A DNA stretch of 6,813 nucleotides from Actinomycetes bacterium (GTDB lineage: Bacteria > Actinomycetota > Actinomycetes > Mycobacteriales > Mycobacteriaceae): NCBI GenBank assembly GCA_023417985.1, contig JAEZDV010000382.1, forward strand, positions 1-6,813. The letters are read 5' to 3'. The position numbers and the translations under genes were made by a program. A model generated the notes under the pieces. It made no database searches. It was not told the DNA's origin and saw nothing but the letters and a program-made list of their open reading frames with translations. Shown here piece after piece: positions 5,778 to 6,813 of the stretch (the first letter of the stretch is position 1; every line of letters starts with the position of its first letter).

Positions 5778-6813
5778 GTGACCGACCACCGCGGATCAGA
5801 GAACACGACCGGCGGCACCTACGTCGAGCCCGGTTCGGGCTTCACCCGTGACACCCGGTACATCGACACCCGCATTACCGCCGACGGCCGCGACGGCTAC
5901 CCCGTCGAGGCCGGGCGTTACCGGCTCGTGGCGGCGCGCGCCTGCCCGTGGGCGAACCGCGCCATGATCGTGCGGCGACTCCTGGGCCTGGAGGACGCAC
6001 TGTCGCTCGGGTTGTGCGGACCCACCCACGACGAGCGCAGCTGGACCTTCGATCTCGATCCGGGCGGCGTCGACCCGGTGCTGGGCATTCCGCGTCTGCA
6101 GGACGCGTACTTCGCCCGGTTCCCCGGATACGACCGGGGCATCACCGTTCCCGCGATCGTCGACATCCCGACGGGCGCGGTCGTGACCAACGACTACGCG
6201 CAGATGACGCTGGATTTCTCCACCGAGTGGACGCGGTATCACCGCGAGGGAGCGCCCGACCTGTATCCGGAGGAGTTGCGCGCCGAAATCGACGAAGTGG
6301 CCGACGCGGTCTACCGCGACGTGAACAACGGCGTGTACCGATGCGGATTCGCCGGGTCGCAGGCGTCGTACGACCGGTCGTTCGACCGATTGTTCGCGCG
6401 TCTCGATCAACTCGAAGAACGGCTGGGTACACGCCGCTACCTCGTGGGCGACTCGATCACCGAGGCCGACGTCCGCCTCTTCACCACGCTCGTTCGCTTC
6501 GACCCGGTGTATCACGGGCATTTCAAGTGCAACCGGAATCCGCTCACGGCGTTCCCGGCGCTGTGGGGTTACGCCCGGGATCTGTTCCAGACGCCCGGTT
6601 TCGGTGACACCGTCGACTTCGTGCAGATCAAGCAGCACTACTACCTCGTGCACACCGACGTGAATCCCACCCGGATCGTGCCGAAGGGACCCGATCTGTC
6701 GAATTGGCTGACTCGGCACGGCAGGGAAGTGCTGGGCGGACGGCCCTTCGGCGACGGCACACTACCGCAGGCGCCGCCGGTGGGCCCGATAGGGCCCCCC
6801 CCCCCCCCCCCCC
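5778..6813 (+). CDS. Xi-class glutathione S-transferase / S-conjugated hydroquinone reductase (YqjG/ECM4-like), 3' end open
   Basis: The frame runs 345 codons to the window end without a stop; the family is about 320-350 residues, so nearly the whole protein is present. Members of this class reductively remove a thiol from S-conjugated hydroquinones using an active-site Cys. The N-terminal thioredoxin-like domain has RACPWANR with C56 as the expected nucleophile (CPWAHR in proteobacterial members) and TVPAIVD with the cis-Pro at 125. The helical domain includes VNNGVYRCGF (near 182-191), YLVGDSITEADVRLFTTLVRFDP and GHFKCN, all class signatures. The C-terminal HYYxxHxxVNPTRIVPKGP is also typical. 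Where the glutathione-using enzymes have NES-type residues binding the thiol, this protein has N138-D139-Y140. Actinobacteria make mycothiol rather than glutathione, so a mycothiol-type substrate is plausible but inferred. The final residues become poly-Pro because of the terminal C run and should not be trusted. Confidence 0.88.
   Translation, partial: MTDHRGSENTTGGTYVEPGSGFTRDTRYIDTRITADGRDGYPVEAGRYRLVAARACPWANRAMIVRRLLGLEDALSLGLCGPTHDERSWTFDLDPGGVDPVLGIPRLQDAYFARFPGYDRGITVPAIVDIPTGAVVTNDYAQMTLDFSTEWTRYHREGAPDLYPEELRAEIDEVADAVYRDVNNGVYRCGFAGSQASYDRSFDRLFARLDQLEERLGTRRYLVGDSITEADVRLFTTLVRFDPVYHGHFKCNRNPLTAFPALWGYARDLFQTPGFGDTVDFVQIKQHYYLVHTDVNPTRIVPKGPDLSNWLTRHGREVLGGRPFGDGTLPQAPPVGPIGPPPPPP
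6795..6813. repeat. Homopolymer of 19 C at the end of the sequence
   Basis: Nineteen uninterrupted C bases close the window, following GATAGGG. No other homopolymer of comparable length occurs here. It is either an assembly or sequencing artefact at a contig end or a real C tract that stopped assembly. It prevents placing the stop of the GST-like gene. Confidence 0.95.

Noticed and set aside
5796..6719. A 307-codon minus-strand open frame opposite the GST-like gene
   Set aside because: The plus strand carries continuous family motifs (CPWANR, ITEADVRLFTTLVRFDP). The minus frame has no recognisable domain.

Overview
The window is GC-rich, densely packed DNA, and the gene content points to a mycolic-acid-type actinobacterium such as Rhodococcus or Nocardia. 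This is an inference from several signs: GTG starts, TANNNT-type -10 boxes, an aldonolactone oxidase of the mycobacterial type, and a xi-class GST whose thiol-binding motif departs from the glutathione type. There are seven genes: five complete, one cut by the left edge and one open at the right edge. No RNA gene, CRISPR array, insertion sequence or phage gene is visible. The largest gap between genes is 116 bp.

Layout. (1) 1-463 (+) is the C-terminal third of an FAD-dependent sugar-lactone oxidase/dehydrogenase. It converges, with a 12-bp gap, on a four-gene block on the minus strand. (2) That block, read from right to left, is a 14-TM DHA2 drug/metabolite exporter (5009-3498), a shortened and motif-poor acyl-CoA-ligase-like protein (3403-2345), an enoyl-CoA hydratase with both catalytic glutamates (2228-1467), and an adenine-deaminase-type member of the adenosine deaminase family (1453-476). 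The last two are tightly coupled: they lie 13 bp apart and the deaminase ribosome site touches the hydratase stop codon. The 94-bp and 116-bp gaps upstream each contain a plausible promoter, so the block may be several transcription units. (3) A 38-bp divergent gap separates the exporter from a plus-strand pair, a GNAT acetyltransferase (5048-5740, possibly leaderless) and a xi-class GST / S-conjugated hydroquinone reductase (5778 to the window end).

Working together. The ligase-like protein and hydratase look like a conserved acyl-CoA pair (activation, then hydration). Here, however, the ligase-like protein has lost its nucleotide-binding A3 motif, part of its middle and its whole C-terminal subdomain, so it probably cannot make acyl-CoA. 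The adenine deaminase is a salvage enzyme with no obvious pathway link to the hydratase. The exporter, GNAT and GST are typical of detoxification, but no single pathway is shown.

No clear new multi-gene system is visible. The best leads are the in-frame but triply damaged adenylating enzyme, the leaderless-type GNAT promoter, and the thiol-site substitution in the GST. The last 19 bases are an uninterrupted C run at the sequence end and should be treated as a possible assembly artefact.
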